55,716 nt of DNA from CAZEVY01 sp964515555 (GCA_964515555.1 CAZEVY010000024.1:1-55716); one strand, 5' to 3'. Counted from the first letter of the stretch, positions 1 through 9,519 are shown. A program made the numbers and translations. The notes: generated by a model not told the origin, from the letters alone.

Positions 1-755
1 TGCGAGCAGACGACGGGAATCCCCGAGGCGCGGCCGATCTCGATGGTCTCCCGCACGGCGTCGAGCAGGTCGGGCGCGGGCGTGGGATCGGAGGCGTTCT
101 TCCACATCGGGTCGCGCCCTTCGCTGCGCTCGTGGCTGATGTAGACACCGCCGAAGGGGCGCACCGCGCGTGCCAGCTCGATGAGCTCCGGCGTCTCCGA
201 GAATCGTCCGGGATCGTACTCGAGACCGGCGCTCAGTCCCCAGGCGCCCGACTTCAGCTCGTCGACCAGCAAGTGCCGCATGGCGGCGATGTCGGCGTCC
301 GACGCGGCGGCGGTCGCTCGCTGCCGCATGGCGCGACTGCGCAGCATGCCGTGGCCCACCAGCAGAATCACGTTGTTGCCGATCCCCTGTTTCTCGTAGA
401 GCGCGCGCTGGCGCGCGAGCGGGTAGGGCGACCTTCCATCCTGGTTGACGACGCTCAGCGTGATCCCCTGCGCGACCATGTTGAGATTAAACCGAAGCTC
501 CGGGGAGCCGATCCCGCTGTCGCTGTGCGAGTGCAGGTCGATGAAGCCCGGCGCGACGTAACGCCCCGCGGCATCGATGGTGCGCGTCGCCTCGCCGGTC
601 AGCGTTCCGACCGCGCGGATGCGGCCGTCCTTCACGCCGATGTCGGCGCGAAACCACGGGCTGCCCGAGCCGTCGAGAACGCGCGCGTTGCGGATCGCCA
701 GGTCGTAGTCGGCGGCCCAGAGGGGGAGGACGAGGGCCAACAGGATCGGGCGCAC
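1..755 (-). CDS. N-acyl-D-amino-acid deacylase-like amidohydrolase, 3' end outside the window
   Basis: The minus strand is open from a GTG at 755 to the window edge, giving about 251 N-terminal residues. A short signal peptide (residues 1-14) precedes the amidohydrolase start. The metal-binding HxH lies at residues 75-77 in the context DLHSHSD, and a later ISHERSEG stretch fits the D-aminoacylase/dihydroorotase-like branch. Such enzymes hydrolyse N-acyl-D-amino acids or related amides, here probably in the periplasm. The GTG is preferred over the out-of-frame ATG at 763 because it keeps the signal peptide and the beta-strand start, and because TACCAT (762-767) lies exactly 6 nt upstream. The substrate cannot be read from the sequence. 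The catalytic C-terminal half is not visible. Confidence 0.85.
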   Translation of the reverse strand, partial: MRPILLALVLPLWAADYDLAIRNARVLDGSGSPWFRADIGVKDGRIRAVGTLTGEATRTIDAAGRYVAPGFIDLHSHSDSGIGSPELRFNLNMVAQGITLSVVNQDGRSPYPLARQRALYEKQGIGNNVILLVGHGMLRSRAMRQRATAAASDADIAAMRHLLVDELKSGAWGLSAGLEYDPGRFSETPELIELARAVRPFGGVYISHERSEGRDPMWKNASDPTPAPDLLDAVRETIEIGRASGIPVVCS

Positions 756-761
756 GGCTCC

Positions 762-767
762 ATGGTA
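762..767 (-). promoter_or_regulatory. -10-like TACCAT for the amidohydrolase
   Basis: TACCAT on the minus strand ends 6 nt before the GTG at 755, which would place the transcription start on or next to the start codon. No -35 is obvious. Confidence 0.35.
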
Positions 768-781
768 CCAGCGGCCGGGTG

Positions 782-787
782 TATGCT
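782..787 (+). promoter_or_regulatory. -10-like TATGCT for the peptidase-MA/TPR gene
   Basis: TATGCT ends 7 nt before the ATG at 795. It supports 795 rather than 783 as the start, because 783 lies inside the hexamer. Confidence 0.35.
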
Positions 788-794
788 GACTCTC

Positions 795-2618
795 ATGAGG
801 GCCGTCACGGTTGGGCGAATAATAGCGATTCCGTTACTGGCGGTATCCGCTCCTGCGGCGGAGAGTTGGGTTCGCCTGAAATCTCCGAATTTCGAGTTGT
901 TGTCGCAGGCGGGGGAAAAGAAAGGACGCGAAGCGATCCTGCATTTCGAGCAGGTGCGAAGCTTTTTCGCCGCCGCGATGAAGAGCGGCGTCTCCACGCC
1001 TCTGCCGGTGCGCATCATCGGATTCTCGGCGGAAAGGGAGTTCCGGCCGTATCGCCCCACCGAGTTTGCGGCCGCCTTCTACCAGGCCGGCCACAGCCAC
1101 GACACTATCGTCATGAGCGAGTTGGGCGCCGACAGGTTTCCGATCGCCGTGCATGAGTACGTTCATCTCTTGGTCCAGCACTCGGGCCTGAAGATCCCGG
1201 TCTGGCTGAATGAAGGCATGGCCGAGCTCTACTCCACGCTCAAGCAGATCGGAAAGCAGGTGCAGGTGGGGGCGCTGATTCCCGGCCGTTTTCAGATGCT
1301 GCATTCGGAGAAGTGGATCCCGCTGGCGGTGATCGCCACCACCGGCCTGCTATCTCCGCACTACAACGACAAGGATCGCGCCGGCATGTTCTACTCACAG
1401 AGCTGGGCGCTGACGCACATGCTCAGCCTCGACGCGCGCTATCGCCCGAGCTATCCCGCCCTCGTCGAGCAACTTCACAAGGGCGTCAACGCCGCCGACG
1501 CGTTCCAGAAGATCTACGCGAAATCGATCGTCGACGTCGATAAGGACCTCCAGGCCTACGTCCGCGGCGACCGATTCAACGCCGCGCTCTTCAACATTCG
1601 CCTGGAAAAGCTCGCCGAAACCCCATCGTCGGAGCCCGCGCCGCAGTTCGACGTCGACATGGCGCTCGCCGGACTCCTCGACGGCCGCAAGGCCGCCGAA
1701 GCTCGCGCCCGTTACGAGGCGCTTGCGAACGCGCATCCCCAGCGGCCCGAACCGCACGAAGCTCTCGCCAATCTCGACCTCCGTGCCGGCGATCGCGAGC
1801 GCGCCGCATCGCGATTCGCCCGGGCGTTTGAACTGGGCGCCGCCAATCCGAAGACGCTCTGGAATTACGCGCTCATGCTGCAAGGCCCCGAGTCGTCCGA
1901 GCGGGTAATTCCCGTACTTGAGAAACTCGCCTCTCTCGACGCCACACACGTGCAGGCGCGGCTGATGCTCGCCGACCGGTACTCGCGCAGGCGCGAGTAC
2001 GTCCGGGCCGTTTCAACGCTGCGCGAGATCAAGTCCGTGAAACCGGAGGACGCCGACCGGCTGTTCCTTTCGCTCGCCTACGCCGGCTACCAGGCGGGCG
2101 ATCTCGCTGAAGCGGCCGCGGCCGCCGACCGGCTCCGCAAGCTCGCCAAGACGCCCGAGGAGATCGAGCGCGCCCAGCGCGTCTACGACATGGTCACGCG
2201 AAAGCCGGACCCGGAGACACCACGCGCGCGGCCGCAGGTGGCGAGGCTGAAGGAGCCGGGGCGAGCCGAACAGGAGCGCGATCCCGAGGATCGTCCGGAG
2301 TTGAAGCGCCGCGCTCCGCCCGAGTCGACCTTCACGGTCGAGGAAAAGAAGAAGGAAACCGTCTCCGAGGACGCGACGCTGGTGCAGGTGGACTGTCTCG
2401 GCGCGCAGGCGCGACTGGTGGTCGCTGACGGGGGCAAGCGCAAGTCGTTTCTTATCGACGATCCGCGGAGAGTCGTGATTCGCAACACGGGCTCCGTTAC
2501 CGTCGACTTCACATGCGGTCCGCAGAAGCCGCGTAAGGTGTCGATCGAGTTCCTGCCAGGCGCGGATGCGAAGCACGGCACCGCCGGCCTCGTGCGGGGT
2601 CTGGACTTCCGGGAGTAG
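795..2618 (+). CDS. Secreted peptidase-MA-like protein with TPR repeats
   Basis: The protein has 607 residues from ATG 795, starting with a signal peptide (residues 1-22). A gluzincin signature is visible: HEYVH at residues 120-124, and E140 in WLNEGMAE as the likely third zinc ligand. This matches the peptidase MA-like families often seen with TPRs. Residues of roughly 290-480 read as TPR-like helical pairs, with alanine- and leucine-rich 34-residue spacing. A charged linker follows, then a small beta-rich C-terminal domain (about 545-607). It is probably a periplasmic or extracellular metallopeptidase with a protein-binding scaffold. The reading frame is open back to 132, but that part overlaps the opposite amidohydrolase gene and is not coding. 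It ends directly against the stop of the convergent EEP gene. Confidence 0.8.
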   Translation: MRAVTVGRIIAIPLLAVSAPAAESWVRLKSPNFELLSQAGEKKGREAILHFEQVRSFFAAAMKSGVSTPLPVRIIGFSAEREFRPYRPTEFAAAFYQAGHSHDTIVMSELGADRFPIAVHEYVHLLVQHSGLKIPVWLNEGMAELYSTLKQIGKQVQVGALIPGRFQMLHSEKWIPLAVIATTGLLSPHYNDKDRAGMFYSQSWALTHMLSLDARYRPSYPALVEQLHKGVNAADAFQKIYAKSIVDVDKDLQAYVRGDRFNAALFNIRLEKLAETPSSEPAPQFDVDMALAGLLDGRKAAEARARYEALANAHPQRPEPHEALANLDLRAGDRERAASRFARAFELGAANPKTLWNYALMLQGPESSERVIPVLEKLASLDATHVQARLMLADRYSRRREYVRAVSTLREIKSVKPEDADRLFLSLAYAGYQAGDLAEAAAAADRLRKLAKTPEEIERAQRVYDMVTRKPDPETPRARPQVARLKEPGRAEQERDPEDRPELKRRAPPESTFTVEEKKKETVSEDATLVQVDCLGAQARLVVADGGKRKSFLIDDPRRVVIRNTGSVTVDFTCGPQKPRKVSIEFLPGADAKHGTAGLVRGLDFRE

Positions 2619-3446
2619 CTACCAGTCGAACTCGGCGATCACGGGAAAGTGATCCGACGGATACCGCCCGCCTGCGTTCGTGACGATCGTCTCGAAGCGG
2701 CGTGGGCGAACGTCGCCCCGATAGAGGATCCAATCGATGCGCGCCACGCCGGGCTTCCCCGAAAATCCGTGGAATGTGCCGATCTCGCCGGCCGGGTCCT
2801 TCATCCCCACGCGCGCGTCCTTGAGAATCGCGGTCAGCACCCGATACGCCTCCGTGTCGAGGCCGGCGTTGAAGTCGCCCGCGAGAATCGACGGGACGCC
2901 CGCCGGCATCTTCGCGATGCGGTCCGCGATCACCTGCGCCGATTTCGTCCGTGCCTCGGCGTCCTCGCGACGGTGCGCGAAGTGCGTGTTGAGGAAGTAC
3001 AGGCGCCGCTTCGTCGGCGCGTGTTCGAACAGACCCCAGGTCACCATGCGCGGGAGCGTCACGTTCCACGACATGCTGGCGGGCGCGTCGGGCGTCTCCG
3101 AAAGCCAGTAGTCGCCGGATTCGACAAGCCTCATGGACTCCTTCCGGTAGAAGACGCCCATGTGCTCGTTCTCGCTGTTGCCGCGGCGGCTGCGTCCGAA
3201 CCAGGCGTACTCGGGCAGCTTCTCGACGATGTAGTCGCCCTGCTCCTTGAACAGCTCCTGCGTGCCCATCAGATCGGGACGCGCGTCGCGAATCGTCGCC
3301 ACCAGCAGATCGCGGCGCGACTCCCAGCGGTCAGCGCCGTCTCCCGGGTTCGGATAGCGGACGTTGAACGACATCACGCGCAGGTCGGCGGCGGGCAGCG
3401 TGAAAGCGGCCAGCGCGGCGCAAGCTGCGAGGCGAGCTACGACCAC
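2619..3446 (-). CDS. Endonuclease/exonuclease/phosphatase family protein, secreted
   Basis: The 275-residue product has a signal peptide (1-20) and the EEP fold motifs: SFNVR near residue 26, a GTQE metal-binding element at 61-64, GDFN at 190-193, and SDHFP near the C-terminus. Such proteins hydrolyse phosphodiesters or phosphomonoesters (DNase I, sphingomyelinase and inositol phosphatase types); the substrate here is unknown. The GTG start overlaps the upstream DUF1501 stop by 10 bp, so translation is probably coupled. It is the last gene of the DUF1549-DUF1501-EEP operon. Confidence 0.88.
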   Translation of the reverse strand: MVVARLAACAALAAFTLPAADLRVMSFNVRYPNPGDGADRWESRRDLLVATIRDARPDLMGTQELFKEQGDYIVEKLPEYAWFGRSRRGNSENEHMGVFYRKESMRLVESGDYWLSETPDAPASMSWNVTLPRMVTWGLFEHAPTKRRLYFLNTHFAHRREDAEARTKSAQVIADRIAKMPAGVPSILAGDFNAGLDTEAYRVLTAILKDARVGMKDPAGEIGTFHGFSGKPGVARIDWILYRGDVRPRRFETIVTNAGGRYPSDHFPVIAEFDW

Positions 3447-4816
3447 AGTTCGTGGACGGGACCGTAGATATCCTTGTCCGACTCCGGGACGTAGAGGAAG
3501 CGGCCGAGCGGCGCATCCAGCCGCTGCGTGCGCCAGTCGATGCCAAGCGCCGAGTAGATGGTCGCCTCGATATCCTCGAAGCGGATGTCGCGGTTCCGCG
3601 ACCAGCCCGGCTCCGTGGTCATGCGCGCCACATTGTCGGTGGCCCCGATGGCGCGTCCGCCGCGAATCTTCGCTCCCGCAACCAGCACCGATTGCTGCTG
3701 GAAGTGATCGCGCCCGGCGCCGGCGTTCAGCGGCCCGACCGTGCGTCCGAACTCGCCCAGCGCCACGATGAGCGTGTCGTCCAGGAGATTATCGGTCTTC
3801 AGGTCGGCGATGAGCTGCCCGAGGCCGGCGTCGAACTGCCGCATCAGGGAATTGGCGTTGGCGGCGTTGAAGGCGCCGCCGTAGATGTTCCCGTGATTGT
3901 CCCAGCCTCCGATGTTGATCTGGATGAATCGCGGACCCAGATTGGCGCGCAGCATGTTGCGCGCGGTGATGGCGGCGTTGCCGAAGTTGCTGTTGCCGTA
4001 GCGGGCGCGCTCGGTGGCGTCGAATATGAAGGCGCGGTCGACGTTGCTGTTATACATCAACGACCGCGCGCCGTTGTTGAAGCTCTCCATCTCGGCCGAT
4101 TTCGGCCCGATCTCGCTGAGCTTACGCTCGTCGCCGTCGAGGCGCATGAGCAGGTTGTAACGGCGGTCGAAGACGGCCTGGCCGCCCGGGTGCGTCGTAT
4201 TTCCGAGTGCGCCGCCGTTCGGGCTGGCCTGGAACTGGGAGAACTCCGGCGGCAGCCACCCCGCTCCCGGCTCGCCGTTGGCCGGGAACAGCGACACGAA
4301 GGCCGGCAGCGGAGGCGCGCCCGACTTCGGCGTCAGCTCCATGGAAACCACCGAGCCGATATGCGGCGCGACCTTCGACTGCGACTGCGTCGGATTGCGA
4401 CCGATCTGCGCCCAGATGCGGCCCAGGTCGTGCACCGCCACCCAGGACCTGGCCGAGCGCAGCATCACCATGGAATCGAGCTGGTCGGCGAGCTTCGGCA
4501 TCAGGCCGCGCGGCCAGCGGATGTCGCCGTACGAAGTCGGCTGAAAGTTCGCTGGCGTCCAGGCCCCTTCCTTGAGATCGAACGAATCGGAGTGGCTCGG
4601 TCCGCCATTCATCAGAATGAAGATGACGTTCTTGGCCGTCCCGATCGGGCCGCTCTGCGCCCGCGCGATGCGTTCGCCGGGCCGCTCGGGCAGCAGCATG
4701 TAGCCGCCGACGGCGCTGGCGATATGACGGAAGAACAGGCGCCGGCCGATCAGCGGGCGGTTCCAGAAGTGCGTCCCAGCGACCTTGGTCTCGTCGAATC
4801 CGAATCTGTCTTTCAT
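3437..4816 (-). CDS. DUF1501 domain-containing protein
   Basis: The 459-residue protein belongs to the DUF1501 (sulfatase/alkaline phosphatase-like fold) family. Hallmarks are GGPSHSDSFD soon after the N-terminal segment, a GGWDNHG element in the middle and GEFGRT near the end. A RRLFFRH stretch near residue 25 precedes a short hydrophobic run, as in the Tat-like leaders common in this family. These proteins are typically encoded beside DUF1549/DUF1553 cytochrome-like proteins in Planctomycetes and Acidobacteria, as here. Their biochemical role is not established. A GGGGGA sequence lies 7 nt before the ATG. It starts 13 nt after the upstream stop and its own stop overlaps the EEP start. Confidence 0.9.
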   Translation of the reverse strand: MKDRFGFDETKVAGTHFWNRPLIGRRLFFRHIASAVGGYMLLPERPGERIARAQSGPIGTAKNVIFILMNGGPSHSDSFDLKEGAWTPANFQPTSYGDIRWPRGLMPKLADQLDSMVMLRSARSWVAVHDLGRIWAQIGRNPTQSQSKVAPHIGSVVSMELTPKSGAPPLPAFVSLFPANGEPGAGWLPPEFSQFQASPNGGALGNTTHPGGQAVFDRRYNLLMRLDGDERKLSEIGPKSAEMESFNNGARSLMYNSNVDRAFIFDATERARYGNSNFGNAAITARNMLRANLGPRFIQINIGGWDNHGNIYGGAFNAANANSLMRQFDAGLGQLIADLKTDNLLDDTLIVALGEFGRTVGPLNAGAGRDHFQQQSVLVAGAKIRGGRAIGATDNVARMTTEPGWSRNRDIRFEDIEATIYSALGIDWRTQRLDAPLGRFLYVPESDKDIYGPVHELWS

Positions 4817-4829
4817 GGCGTTCCCCCGA

Positions 4830-6692
4830 TCAGTAGCTGAAAATGAACTCCAGCTTGTTCACCAAGGCCCACGCCAGGTCCTCGATGGCCGTGTTTCGGG
4901 CGGCGTTGCTGGCCGCCGCCTGGTAGTGCGCGACCGCCGTGGCGCGTTCGGATTCGTACGGCTTCCGCGACAGAAAATTGAAGAACATCTCCTCGACAAT
5001 GGCGTCGGCGCCCGAGAGGCGCGAGATCGCTTGTAACCGGGGCGACCCGTTTATCGTGAGCTTGTTCGTCACGAACGTGTTGTTCATCAGGAATAGCTGC
5101 TGGATGATCGAGCCGGACTGGTTGCGGAGCAGCGTGTCGCGATTCCCGCGGAAGAAGGAGTTCATGAATCCGGCGGCGCCTCCGTTGCTGCGCGGCTCGA
5201 GCGTATCGGGCAGCTTCAACGCCCAGGGCGTCGGCTCGCCCCAGCCGTTCACGGTGTACTGAATCATGTTGCCTGTCGACGCCACCAGCGCGTCGTGAAT
5301 CTCCTCGCCTTCCAGGCGCCTCGCGAAGTGCCGCGCGAAGTACGGTACATACTCCACCGACCACTCGCCGCCGTAGCGTGAGCTGAGCTGATAGGCCGAC
5401 GACTCCACCAGCGGCCGGATGAACTCGCGCAGGTCGAAGTTGACTTCCACCATCTTCGCTGCCAGCTGGTGGAGCAGCTCCGGATGAGTGGCCTGGAGGC
5501 TCCAGCCTTCACCGGGCGGGTTATTGGGGTCGAGCCGCGCCGGGTCGATGCCGTCGACCGGCTCGATCAGGCCGAGGTTAAAGACCGCCTTCCAAACGCG
5601 ATTTGCCATGTTGACCGCGAATAGCGGGTCCTTCGTCAAGTTGTCGGCAAAGGCGGCGCGCCAGTCGTTGCCCGAGGGCGTCGCGCCCGTGACGTGATAC
5701 TCCGGGGTCACGTTGCGGATCGAGCCGATCTGCGTGCGTGCGGGACGGTTCCCGTAGTTGGTGTTCAGCGCGTAGTTTCCGGTCGTGGCGTCGGTAACCG
5801 TCCACATGCGATTCACCTGCGCCAGGTTCGTCCGCGAGAAGAACGCCGCCATCTTGTAGGCGTCCAGCCGCGTCCCATTCTTGCCCCAAAGGCTGAGCGC
5901 ATCCAGGTGGCGCCTTCCGTCGTGACACAGCAGGCAGTCGTACTGCGCGACGCCCAGGAAGGTTGAGGCGGCCTTGCTGAACATCATGTCGTAGTTGTCC
6001 TGTATGGGACCGCCGGTGGTTCGCGCGTTTAGCGGAAAGTTCGAGTGCGCCTCTTCGTAGACCTCCGAATTGCCTCGAGCCGCAATCAGGTCGTAGGCGA
6101 TATCCTTCAACGACCGGTTGGTCCCCACGGCGACCTTGATGTAGTTCTGGTAGCCGTTGCGCATCTGGAAGTTCTTCTCGATGTTCGAGAGCGTCTGGGC
6201 TACCTGCACCAGGTCGCCGAGCCAGATGGTCCACTTGTCGGTGAACTCCGGCGAATACAGCAGCCGGTCGATGAGCCGGTTGCGCTTGTCGGCGGTCGTG
6301 TCGGAGAGGAACCCGCGCACATCGTCGGGCGACGGGATGCGCCCGGTCAGGTCGAGGAAGAGACGGCGGACGAACTCCTCGTCGGCCGACGGCGCCGCCG
6401 AGAGGATGCCGGCCGCGCCCATCTTGTCGAAAATGGCGATATCGATGAAGTTGCGCCGCTCGATCTGGCCCGGCGAAACCGCCTGCGCCGCGGCGCTCCG
6501 CGGCATCGACCTGCCGAACTTGTCCATGCGATCGAAGATATTCCGGCGCGCTCGGCTCTCACGCGAGAGGAACTCGTCGGGATTGGCGCGAAATGCGCAA
6601 TCGGCGCCGGTCGAGACCGGTTCCTGGGCCAATGCGGCCGCCCCCGCCCCCAAGACACACAGGAGAACTCTGCGTTTGAAGATCCCCGCCAT
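4830..6692 (-). CDS. DUF1549/DUF1553 domain protein with a CxxCH motif
   Basis: The 620-residue protein has a signal peptide (1-22), a DUF1549 region (about residues 83-260) containing RRLFLDLTGRIPSPDD, and a DUF1553 region (about 330-600). CLLCH at residues 253-257 is a potential heme c attachment site. The pair with a downstream DUF1501 gene is a recurrent two-gene unit in Planctomycetes and Acidobacteria, but its role is not settled. The ATG at 6692 is preceded by AAGGAAGG and by a consensus TATAAT at 6756-6761. This operon head therefore has a normal leader of about 57 nt, unlike most others here. Confidence 0.9.
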   Translation of the reverse strand: MAGIFKRRVLLCVLGAGAAALAQEPVSTGADCAFRANPDEFLSRESRARRNIFDRMDKFGRSMPRSAAAQAVSPGQIERRNFIDIAIFDKMGAAGILSAAPSADEEFVRRLFLDLTGRIPSPDDVRGFLSDTTADKRNRLIDRLLYSPEFTDKWTIWLGDLVQVAQTLSNIEKNFQMRNGYQNYIKVAVGTNRSLKDIAYDLIAARGNSEVYEEAHSNFPLNARTTGGPIQDNYDMMFSKAASTFLGVAQYDCLLCHDGRRHLDALSLWGKNGTRLDAYKMAAFFSRTNLAQVNRMWTVTDATTGNYALNTNYGNRPARTQIGSIRNVTPEYHVTGATPSGNDWRAAFADNLTKDPLFAVNMANRVWKAVFNLGLIEPVDGIDPARLDPNNPPGEGWSLQATHPELLHQLAAKMVEVNFDLREFIRPLVESSAYQLSSRYGGEWSVEYVPYFARHFARRLEGEEIHDALVASTGNMIQYTVNGWGEPTPWALKLPDTLEPRSNGGAAGFMNSFFRGNRDTLLRNQSGSIIQQLFLMNNTFVTNKLTINGSPRLQAISRLSGADAIVEEMFFNFLSRKPYESERATAVAHYQAAASNAARNTAIEDLAWALVNKLEFIFSY

Positions 6693-6755
6693 AGTACCCT
6701 TCCTTGCTCGGTGACTCGCCCGATCGGAGCGGGACGATGCCCGATAAACGCGAAT

Positions 6756-6761
6756 ATTATA
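6756..6761 (-). promoter_or_regulatory. -10 TATAAT for the DUF1549-DUF1501-EEP operon
   Basis: A perfect TATAAT on the minus strand lies about 64 nt before the start codon at 6692. The predicted leader is 55-60 nt and contains a purine-rich ribosome site. Confidence 0.45.
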
Positions 6762-6846
6762 CCACCCGAGCCGGCGCGTCGATTTCCCGTGTGAACCCCG
6801 GGGTCCGCGCCGAGTTGCGCCGGGTTACCGCGAAACTTGTACTTAC

Positions 6847-6881
6847 TCGCCCGCCGGGCGAAGCGCCGCCTCCGGGGCGGC
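6847..6881 (-). terminator. Tandem GC hairpins after the MBL gene
   Basis: Two perfect stem-loops abut the stop codon at 6882: a 6-bp GCCGCC/GGCGGC stem with a 5-nt loop (6865-6881), then a 6-bp TCGCCC/GGGCGA stem with a 3-nt loop (6847-6861). There is no T tract, so this is a candidate terminator or 3'-end stabiliser only. Confidence 0.4.
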
Positions 6882-8153
6882 TCAGTCGACGCCGCGCCAG
6901 ACCGACGCCTGCGGAGGCTTGGCGTCGGAAATGACCACGCGGATCGTGTCGCAGCCGCCCGCCTCGCCGTCGCTGTCGGGCCCGATCTTGGAGGGATTGC
7001 CGGCGCAGGCGGCGTCGCTCTCGTCGGTCCGGAACACCGCGCCGCGCGAGGCGAGTTCGTCGATCACCACCTTGTCGGGCAGCGTGACGGCGCCGTACTT
7101 CATGGGCCCCGAGGAGACCACGAAGATCGACGCGCCCACGGCGTCCAGAAGCGTCCTCCGGGACGAGGTCATGCTGCCGTGATGTCCCACCACCATCACG
7201 TGCGCCGCCAGATCGCCCGAGCAGCAGGCGAGCAGGTGACCCTCGATCGAGTTCGGCGACGGAGCGTTCTTGGGGTCCTGGCGGCCGCCGGCCTCGGCAT
7301 CGCCCATCAGCAGCACCCGCGTCGCGCCGAGATGGAGCAGCACCACCATGCTGTTCTCGTTGGGGCTGGAGTGCATGGCGCCGTCGGCGTGGAGAATCGA
7401 CATGGAGGCGTTTGCGCCCAGCGGAATCGGCGCGTCGCCGATACGCGAGGCGAGCGCAATGGTCACGTCTTCGACCGGTCGCCCGCAGGCTGCCTCGCTG
7501 AACTTGTAGGTTCGCGAGCCGAAGCTCTGGAGCGCGTTGTGGTACTGCACTCCGGGTTCGTCGCGGATCGCCGTGAGGAAAAGCCGGTAGCCGCAGATGG
7601 TGTGGAACCGGCCCGAGTCCCAGACGTGGCGCACCTGGAAGGCGCCGAACAAATCCGGCAGGAGCTCGACGTGATCCCGGTGCGGATGGCTGAGCACCAT
7701 GTGGTCGATCGACGCCAGCGACGGGGCGACGGCGCGGATGTGCGACAGGAAACGGTTGGCGGCGCCCTTGGCGAGGTCGTCGTTGGAGCCGCCGTCGTAA
7801 ACCAGCGTGAAGTCGGGGCCTCGGACCAGGACGGCGAGCCCGGTGCCGACGTCGACGACATCCATGGTGAAGCCGGGGACGCCTGCGGGCGGCGGCGCGG
7901 TGCCGACGACCCGCGTCCAACGCTTCGAGACGAAGCCAGAGACGCCGTTGGCGAGTTGAATCCGATGCCAGTAGGGAACCGACCCCAGAAGCTCGGCGAT
8001 CTCGCCGCGCTTCAGTGCGCCCACCTGCGTGCTTTGCGACGACGCCGTGTTGCGCACGGCGACCGCGTTGGTTACCTCGTCGACCGGGGTGACGGCGTCG
8101 GCGCGGGCCAGCGGCGCGAGCGCCGCCAGCAGCACCACCGCGCGGATCGTCAC
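6882..8153 (-). CDS. SH3-domain/metallo-beta-lactamase fold hydrolase (ComEC-like MBL)
   Basis: From GTG 8153 the protein has 423 residues: a signal peptide (1-18), a bacterial SH3-like domain (about 25-82) and an MBL-fold domain. The metal motif SHPHRDH lies at 155-161, LLMGDAEAG further on, then a GHHGS element typical of the ComEC C-terminal hydrolase branch. It is probably a secreted phosphodiesterase- or nuclease-like hydrolase bound to cell wall through the SH3 domain. The start lies 1 nt after the stop of the upstream cytochrome/monooxygenase gene. A longer reading frame back to 8288 is ruled out because it would overlap that gene. The substrate is unknown. Confidence 0.85.
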   Translation of the reverse strand: MTIRAVVLLAALAPLARADAVTPVDEVTNAVAVRNTASSQSTQVGALKRGEIAELLGSVPYWHRIQLANGVSGFVSKRWTRVVGTAPPPAGVPGFTMDVVDVGTGLAVLVRGPDFTLVYDGGSNDDLAKGAANRFLSHIRAVAPSLASIDHMVLSHPHRDHVELLPDLFGAFQVRHVWDSGRFHTICGYRLFLTAIRDEPGVQYHNALQSFGSRTYKFSEAACGRPVEDVTIALASRIGDAPIPLGANASMSILHADGAMHSSPNENSMVVLLHLGATRVLLMGDAEAGGRQDPKNAPSPNSIEGHLLACCSGDLAAHVMVVGHHGSMTSSRRTLLDAVGASIFVVSSGPMKYGAVTLPDKVVIDELASRGAVFRTDESDAACAGNPSKIGPDSDGEAGGCDTIRVVISDAKPPQASVWRGVD

Positions 8154-8154
8154 A

Positions 8155-9492
8155 CTACTCGGCGCCGGCGCGGGTGATGGGCGGCTTCTTCGGCCGCGCG
8201 ACATCGGCCGGGTCCACCGCGAGCGGCACAACCAGGTCGGCGAAGCCGGCCAGCATCTCCTCCCAGCTCTGGTCGCCCCAGAAGACATCGCTCGACGGAT
8301 CGGGGTTGAACTTGTTGTTGGGCGAGTTGTCGTACCAGGCGGTGACGGTGATTTCGGTTCCCTTCGGAAGCGGAATCGGATGCTTCAGGAAGTACGTGAT
8401 CTGCCAGTTGAAGTCGTAGCGCGGCACGCGCAGCAAAGTCTGCGTCTCGCCGGTGGGGTACTTGGCGACGTACTGGAAGCCCTTGCCTCGCAGGTGCATG
8501 TGCGGGAACAACGACTGGAGGGTTACGTCCTCGTGCGTCGTCACACGCGCCTCCACCTTGTGGTCGCCGGCGCCCGCCGGGATGCGGAGCAGCCGGTTCG
8601 AGATGAACGTGTTGACGACGCGCTCGCGTGGCGGCGTCTTGGCGAAGACGAAGCCCAAGCGGCTGCGGTCGAGAGCTTCCTTGCCGTTGGCCGTATAGTG
8701 CATCTGGAAGATGATGTCGCTGCCCGCCTTGATGAGCCGCGCCTGGCCCGGCCGCGTGTCGTAGGCCACGCCGCCCGGCACGTAGGTCGAGACGACTTCC
8801 ATCATGTCGGTCTGGAGACCTTCAAAGGATCCCATTCCGCGATCCGGCGGGCGGTCGCCGGAGCGCGGACGCCTCGGCGGTACGTAGGCGCTGTTCTTAG
8901 GAGCGTCCTTGAGATACGGCGACCCCGGCGGCCGCGCCATCACCACGATGTGATGCACCACGGAGCGCGCGCCCGGCCGCACCTCCAGTTTCTCGACCCA
9001 CTTGTCCTCGGTGAATCCGGTCGGGACGATGAAATAGGTGTATTCGACGGTGCCGGACGCAGGGACTTTGTACGCCTCCGGCATCTCGATGATGGCGTCG
9101 GGAGCGCCGATGGTCCAGCCTTCCGCGAATCGGGCCGCCGGCGGCGCGTCCTTGGGGTTACCTTCCTTGGCACCGGTGTCGGCCCATCGGACCAAGGTGT
9201 CGAGCTCATCCTGCGAGAGCGAGCGGTCGTTGGCGAACTGGCCGAAATGCGGGTCGGCGTGCCAGGGCGGCATCTTCTTCGAAAGCACGGCCGCGCGGAT
9301 GGCCTTGGCCCAGGGCCGCGCGTCCTTATAGGAGATCAGCGCCATCGGCGCCGCTTCGCCGGCACGATGGCATTCCTGGCACCGCCGCTGCAGCACCGGC
9401 AGCACGTTCTTGTGGAAGGTCGGTTCAGCCGGCGCGGGCGCCGCGCAGAGCGCGCCGGCAAATAGGGCGGGTATGGCCCATCGGATCTTCAT
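8155..9492 (-). CDS. Cytochrome c/copper type II monooxygenase-like protein
   Basis: The 445-residue protein has a signal peptide (1-22) and a CQECH heme c site at residues 38-42. A C-terminal region resembles the ascorbate-dependent (PHM/DBM) copper monooxygenase fold. Candidate copper ligands are the HH pair at 180-181, H265 in FQMHY and the HMH at 331-333. This domain order is frequent in Acidobacteria and Planctomycetes, but its substrate is unknown. Translation starts after GAGGAGG, and a TATACT -10 lies at 9520-9525. It heads a two-gene operon with the SH3-MBL gene. Confidence 0.85.
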   Translation of the reverse strand: MKIRWAIPALFAGALCAAPAPAEPTFHKNVLPVLQRRCQECHRAGEAAPMALISYKDARPWAKAIRAAVLSKKMPPWHADPHFGQFANDRSLSQDELDTLVRWADTGAKEGNPKDAPPAARFAEGWTIGAPDAIIEMPEAYKVPASGTVEYTYFIVPTGFTEDKWVEKLEVRPGARSVVHHIVVMARPPGSPYLKDAPKNSAYVPPRRPRSGDRPPDRGMGSFEGLQTDMMEVVSTYVPGGVAYDTRPGQARLIKAGSDIIFQMHYTANGKEALDRSRLGFVFAKTPPRERVVNTFISNRLLRIPAGAGDHKVEARVTTHEDVTLQSLFPHMHLRGKGFQYVAKYPTGETQTLLRVPRYDFNWQITYFLKHPIPLPKGTEITVTAWYDNSPNNKFNPDPSSDVFWGDQSWEEMLAGFADLVVPLAVDPADVARPKKPPITRAGAE

Positions 9493-9519
9493 CCTTGTCC
9501 TCCTCGGAGTGTCTTAATG

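Noticed and set aside
132..794. N-terminal extension of the peptidase-MA reading frame
   Set aside because: It overlaps the opposite-strand amidohydrolase, whose sequence is clearly homologous. The signal peptide and -10 place the start at 795.
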